A stretch of DNA of 64,000 nt from Chromatiales bacterium. GTDB lineage: Bacteria; Pseudomonadota; Gammaproteobacteria; Steroidobacterales; GCA-2729495. Each line of letters starts with the position of its first letter. Within the stretch, counting starts at the first letter, position 1. Of the stretch, positions 61,007 to 64,000 are shown piece after piece. Position numbers and translations under genes: made by a program. Location: positions 62,001-126,000 of the forward strand of contig JACKNI010000004.1 of NCBI GenBank assembly GCA_024234935.1, read 5' to 3'. The notes under the pieces are model-generated. The model saw only the letters and a program-made list of their open reading frames with translations, was not told where the DNA came from and ran no database searches.

Positions 61007-63090
61007 CCGAGCAGCGAAATATCCGCCGGTCGGTGATGGCGGCCATTCTGGCGCTGGTCGTGCTGGTGGGCGCCGGCGGAGTGCTGATCAACATATATAT
61101 AGAGAACGAACGACAGCGCGACCTCCTGCAATGGGAGACGCGCCTCGGCCTGGTGGCCGACAGCAAGGCCGATGCGCTGTCCCGGTCGCTGGCTGCCGAT
61201 CAGCGCGATCTGCGCGAACTGGCCAACAACGCATCGCTGCAGCTCTACCTGTGGCAGCTGGTGCGCGCGCGTCAGCAGACGCCGGATGGCGCGCAGGTCG
61301 AGTCGGCGCAGCAAGCCTATCTGCGCAACCTCATGCTCGCAGCGGCCGAGCGTGGCGGCTATATGCCCGATCCCGCTGCCCGCGTTCCGGCCAACCTGCC
61401 GCGTTCGCTCAGTTACGGCCTGGCGCTGCTCGATGCCGAACTGCGGCCGGTGGTGGTCACATCGGGTCTCGGCGAGCTGGCGGACAGCTATGGTGACGTG
61501 ATGCGTCACGCACTCGCGAACCCCGGCACGACGCTGGTCGATCTGCGGCTTGATGCCCAGGACCGCGCCGTCGTGGTGATCGCGGTATCGGTGGCTGCGG
61601 TGTCGGGTTCCCTGACCGGTGGCGGCCCGCCCAACGGCGTGCTCATCGGTGTGCGCAGCGCCGAGCAGGAACTCTATCCGCTGCTCAGTCGCGGGCCGGC
61701 CTTTGCCGAAGAGAGTGAAACCCTGCTGGTGGCGCGCCATGACGACACCATCGTCTTCCTTTCGCCGACCCAGGATGGCGGCGCGCCTCTGCGCCGCAGC
61801 CTGCCGATCGAGCGTTCCGATCTTGCTGAAGTTGCCGCCGTGCTGTCGCCGGGCCGGTTCGTGAGCCTCGACAACTATCGCGGTGTGCCGGTATTGCAGG
61901 TCAGCCGGCGGATCCGTGGCCTGGTATCTGCCGGCGAGCCGTGGGTGCTGATTCAGGGTGTCAACGCGAAGGATGCCTTGAGCACGGCTGATGAGCGCCG
62001 GCGCTTTCTGCTCGCGACGCTGTCCCTGCTGCTGTTCAGTATCGCGACGCTATCAGTGGCGGCGTGGCGCCACGGCAGCAGCGTGCGCGCACGGCATCAG
62101 GCGGAAGAGCTGCGCAGCAAGGCTGCCAAGCTGCAGAAGCAGACCGATCTGCTGCATACGATTACCGACAATATCGATGTGCTGACCGTGCTGATGAACC
62201 GCGACCAGGAAGTGGTGTTTACCAACCAGGCCACGGCGAATGCGGCAAAAAACACGATAGCCGGCATGGTCGGCAGCCGGATCAGCGCGATATTCGGCAC
62301 AAACATGGCAGCCGAGATCGCCGCGCTCAGCGACGAAGCGCGCCGGCGGCGTGTGCCGGTACAGCGCGTCATGCAGCTGCAGATCGATTCCACGCTGGGC
62401 AGTTACCAGGCCAGCTTCATACCGGTCGAGCGGATCGGCGAGCGAAGGCAACTGGTCCTGCTGGTGCTGAGTGATGTCACCGACCTGCGTCTGGCCGAGC
62501 AGCACCATGCAGACATGCTGCGCAGCCTGGTCAGCGCACTTTCCGATGCGGTGGATCTGCATGACCCGTACTCGGCCCATCACGCGAACCGCATGGCGGA
62601 AGTGGCGCAGGCGGTTGCGCGCGAACTCGATCTGCCGACGGACGAACAGGAAACGCTGGGACTCGCGGCGACACTGGCCAATATCGGCAAGATCATGTTG
62701 CCGGGCGACCTGCTCACCAAGACAGAACCGTTGACGGCAGCCGACCGCGAACTGCTGCAGAAACACGTCAATTACAGCCTGGAGCTGCTCAAGGGCCTGG
62801 ACTTCGATGGGCCGGTGCTCGATGTCATCGCCCAGAAGCAGGAGCGTCTGGACGGCAGTGGCTATCCTCGGGGGCTGACCGAAGAAGAGATGAGCCTGTC
62901 GGGGCGGATCCTCTCGGTCGCGAATGCCTTCGTCGCGCTGGTCAGTGCGCGTGCCTACCGGCAGGGGATGTCCATGGATGATGCGCTGGCCGAGCTGCTG
63001 CGCGGCGCTGGCACCCAGTTCGACCGCCGGGTGATCGCGGCGCTGTTCCACGTCGTCGAGAATCGCGGCGACTGGTCCAGCTGGTCCTGA
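61003..63090 (+). CDS. Membrane receptor with degenerate HD-GYP domain, coupled to LapG
   Basis: 695 aa from ATG 61003. A first membrane helix (about 12-33) and second (about 334-355, LATLSLLLFSIATLSVAA) flank a ~300-residue periplasmic sensor domain. After a coiled/linker segment comes a PAS-like domain (about 375-490, LLHTITDNIDVLTVLMNRDQEVVFTN...) and a C-terminal HD-GYP domain (about 505-695): HHANRMAEVA, AATLANIGKIMLP and RLDGSGYPRGL. The catalytic HD pair is AN (559-560) and His before RLDGSGYP is Gln, so it probably binds rather than degrades c-di-GMP. Overlap with LapG suggests it replaces LapD. Confidence 0.85.
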   Translation: MTEQRNIRRSVMAAILALVVLVGAGGVLINIYIENERQRDLLQWETRLGLVADSKADALSRSLAADQRDLRELANNASLQLYLWQLVRARQQTPDGAQVESAQQAYLRNLMLAAAERGGYMPDPAARVPANLPRSLSYGLALLDAELRPVVVTSGLGELADSYGDVMRHALANPGTTLVDLRLDAQDRAVVVIAVSVAAVSGSLTGGGPPNGVLIGVRSAEQELYPLLSRGPAFAEESETLLVARHDDTIVFLSPTQDGGAPLRRSLPIERSDLAEVAAVLSPGRFVSLDNYRGVPVLQVSRRIRGLVSAGEPWVLIQGVNAKDALSTADERRRFLLATLSLLLFSIATLSVAAWRHGSSVRARHQAEELRSKAAKLQKQTDLLHTITDNIDVLTVLMNRDQEVVFTNQATANAAKNTIAGMVGSRISAIFGTNMAAEIAALSDEARRRRVPVQRVMQLQIDSTLGSYQASFIPVERIGERRQLVLLVLSDVTDLRLAEQHHADMLRSLVSALSDAVDLHDPYSAHHANRMAEVAQAVARELDLPTDEQETLGLAATLANIGKIMLPGDLLTKTEPLTAADRELLQKHVNYSLELLKGLDFDGPVLDVIAQKQERLDGSGYPRGLTEEEMSLSGRILSVANAFVALVSARAYRQGMSMDDALAELLRGAGTQFDRRVIAALFHVVENRGDWSSWS

Positions 63091-63096
63091 ACGCGG

Positions 63097-64000
63097 CTAC
63101 GGTCCGCGCCGGTAACCGAGTTCCAGGAACAGTTCGCGGTCGTGGCCAGGAAAGTAGCGATACTCGCCAAACGCGTAGTCGGCGCGATCGGCGTATGCCG
63201 TGTCATTGAGATTGTTGATGCGGGCCGTTACCCGCCAGTTGGCGTTGACTGACCAGGCGGCGCGCAGGTTGAGCAGGTCGTGCCCGTCGTAACGCTGGTT
63301 TTCCTGTGCGGTCAGAAAATAGCGGCCCTGGTGCACCCATTCGAGTTCCGCGAGCCACGGTTCGGCTGACCAGCCGAGATGCAGGCTGCCCAATGTGCGC
63401 GGTGCCGTGTCGATGTCATTGCCTGAAACAATCGTTTCACCACCGGCGATCTGCTGGCTGAAAGCATAGGTCTGTTTTGCCCAGGTGGCGGCAAGACCGG
63501 CGTAGAGCCCGTTGTCGCTGCGCGCTTCGACTTCCAGTTCGACACCGAGGTGCCGGCTTTCGCCGTCGCTCACGTTGTAGCGATTTGAGTCCTGCAGGAT
63601 GTAGTGATTCTTGTGCATGGTGAATGTTGCCGCCGACAGGTTCAGATGCGCGGTCTGGTGATGCCAGCCGAGTTCCAGGCTGTCGATGGTTTCTGACTTC
63701 AGGTCGGCGACGTTCTGGCCCGCCTGCAGGCGATAGAGTTCTGCCGCCTGCGGTGCGCGAAAACCGCGGGCCAGTGTGAGGTAGAAGGAGTTTTCGGGGT
63801 CCAGACGGAACAGCAGGCCGAGATTCGGTGCGAGGGTTGTAAAGTTGTCGCTGCGGTCTGCCGGCCGGTTGTAGAGACAGGGCGGCGTGCATGCCGAGCC
63901 ATCGTCCCGCGTATTGCCGTCCGGCATCCGGTTGTCGTAGTCATAGCGCAGCCACTCGAAGCGCAAGCCGCCACGGAGTGTCCAGCGCGCAGCGATCGGC
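63097..64000 (-). CDS. TonB-dependent receptor, C-terminal part
   Basis: Runs off the right end of the window; about 300 residues are visible in frame. Barrel features: YLTLARGFRAPQAAELYRLQAGQ, ESRHLGVELEVEAR, a LLNLRAAWSVNANWRVTARINNL segment, TAYADRADYAFGEYRYFPG and the terminal ELFLELGYRRGP. The last strands and the FRAPxxxELY motif are those of the OMR barrel family. The plug domain and signal peptide are outside. Convergent with the HD-GYP gene, 6 bp between stops. Confidence 0.88.
   Translation of the reverse strand, partial: PIAARWTLRGGLRFEWLRYDYDNRMPDGNTRDDGSACTPPCLYNRPADRSDNFTTLAPNLGLLFRLDPENSFYLTLARGFRAPQAAELYRLQAGQNVADLKSETIDSLELGWHHQTAHLNLSAATFTMHKNHYILQDSNRYNVSDGESRHLGVELEVEARSDNGLYAGLAATWAKQTYAFSQQIAGGETIVSGNDIDTAPRTLGSLHLGWSAEPWLAELEWVHQGRYFLTAQENQRYDGHDLLNLRAAWSVNANWRVTARINNLNDTAYADRADYAFGEYRYFPGHDRELFLELGYRRGP

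Overview
The window is a chromosomal segment of a GC-rich bacterium, most simply a gammaproteobacterium. Reasons are the class I DAHP synthase, BipA, ProB with a PUA domain, the RecQ architecture, NADP-type Icd, and VPLPA/PEP-CTERM surface proteins beside TonB receptors. The genus cannot be fixed from the sequence. Coding density is very high. I see no rRNA, tRNA, CRISPR array, prophage or insertion sequence. Two genes are cut by the window ends: a DAHP synthase at the left and a TonB-dependent receptor at the right.

Region 1 (1-10.2 kb) is mostly housekeeping and catabolism: DAHP synthase, PurU, a glutamine-synthetase-like ligase, an NlpC/P60 lipoprotein, BipA, an acyl-CoA dehydrogenase, small proteins, a cupin, a trans-sulfuration enzyme, and Hsp20 behind a heat-shock-type promoter. 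Region 2 (10.3-22.6 kb) holds two tail-to-tail isoprenoid operons. The rightward one carries a thioredoxin-fold protein, crtY, crtI, crtB and an MFS transporter. The leftward one carries a fused HMG-CoA reductase/mevalonate kinase, idi, an SDR and an ABC exporter. Together they make IPP/DMAPP precursors and a lycopene-derived (beta-cyclised) carotenoid. GGPP synthase and the remaining mevalonate enzymes must lie elsewhere.

Region 3 (22.7-27.8 kb) has an acyl-CoA synthetase, a probable small RNA with its own promoter and terminator, a probable c-di-GMP-I riboswitch in front of a VPLPA-CTERM surface protein, a MarR regulator, and two acyl-CoA (de)hydratases. Region 4 (27.9-38.9 kb) is the most unusual part. 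It is a nine-gene co-directional cluster: two lipoproteins, a membrane Ser/Thr (pseudo)kinase, an FHA-like/PEGA/FGE-like protein, a small membrane protein, a TolQ/ExbB/MotA-type channel subunit, an actin-like/FHA protein, and two von Willebrand A (VWA) proteins. The VWA proteins start with an ExbD/TolR-like membrane segment carrying an Asp. I read the cluster as a candidate undescribed, phospho-regulated, ion-driven envelope machine.

Region 5 (38.9-46 kb) holds a pterin dehydratase, a TonB receptor, a DUF1838 protein, an aldehyde dehydrogenase, and acetolactate synthase with its two subunits divergently transcribed. Region 6 (46.2-57.1 kb) runs ilvH-proB-proA-glpD-outer-membrane protein-recQ, then on the other strand a membrane JAMM-like protein, icd and an L,D-transpeptidase. 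Region 7 (57-64 kb) concerns the cell surface: a VPLPA-CTERM cohesin-like protein, a secreted protein with a Slam-like (DUF560) partner and a CRP-type operator. A LapG-type periplasmic protease is translationally coupled to a degenerate HD-GYP membrane receptor. Several surface loci therefore look tied to cyclic-di-GMP.
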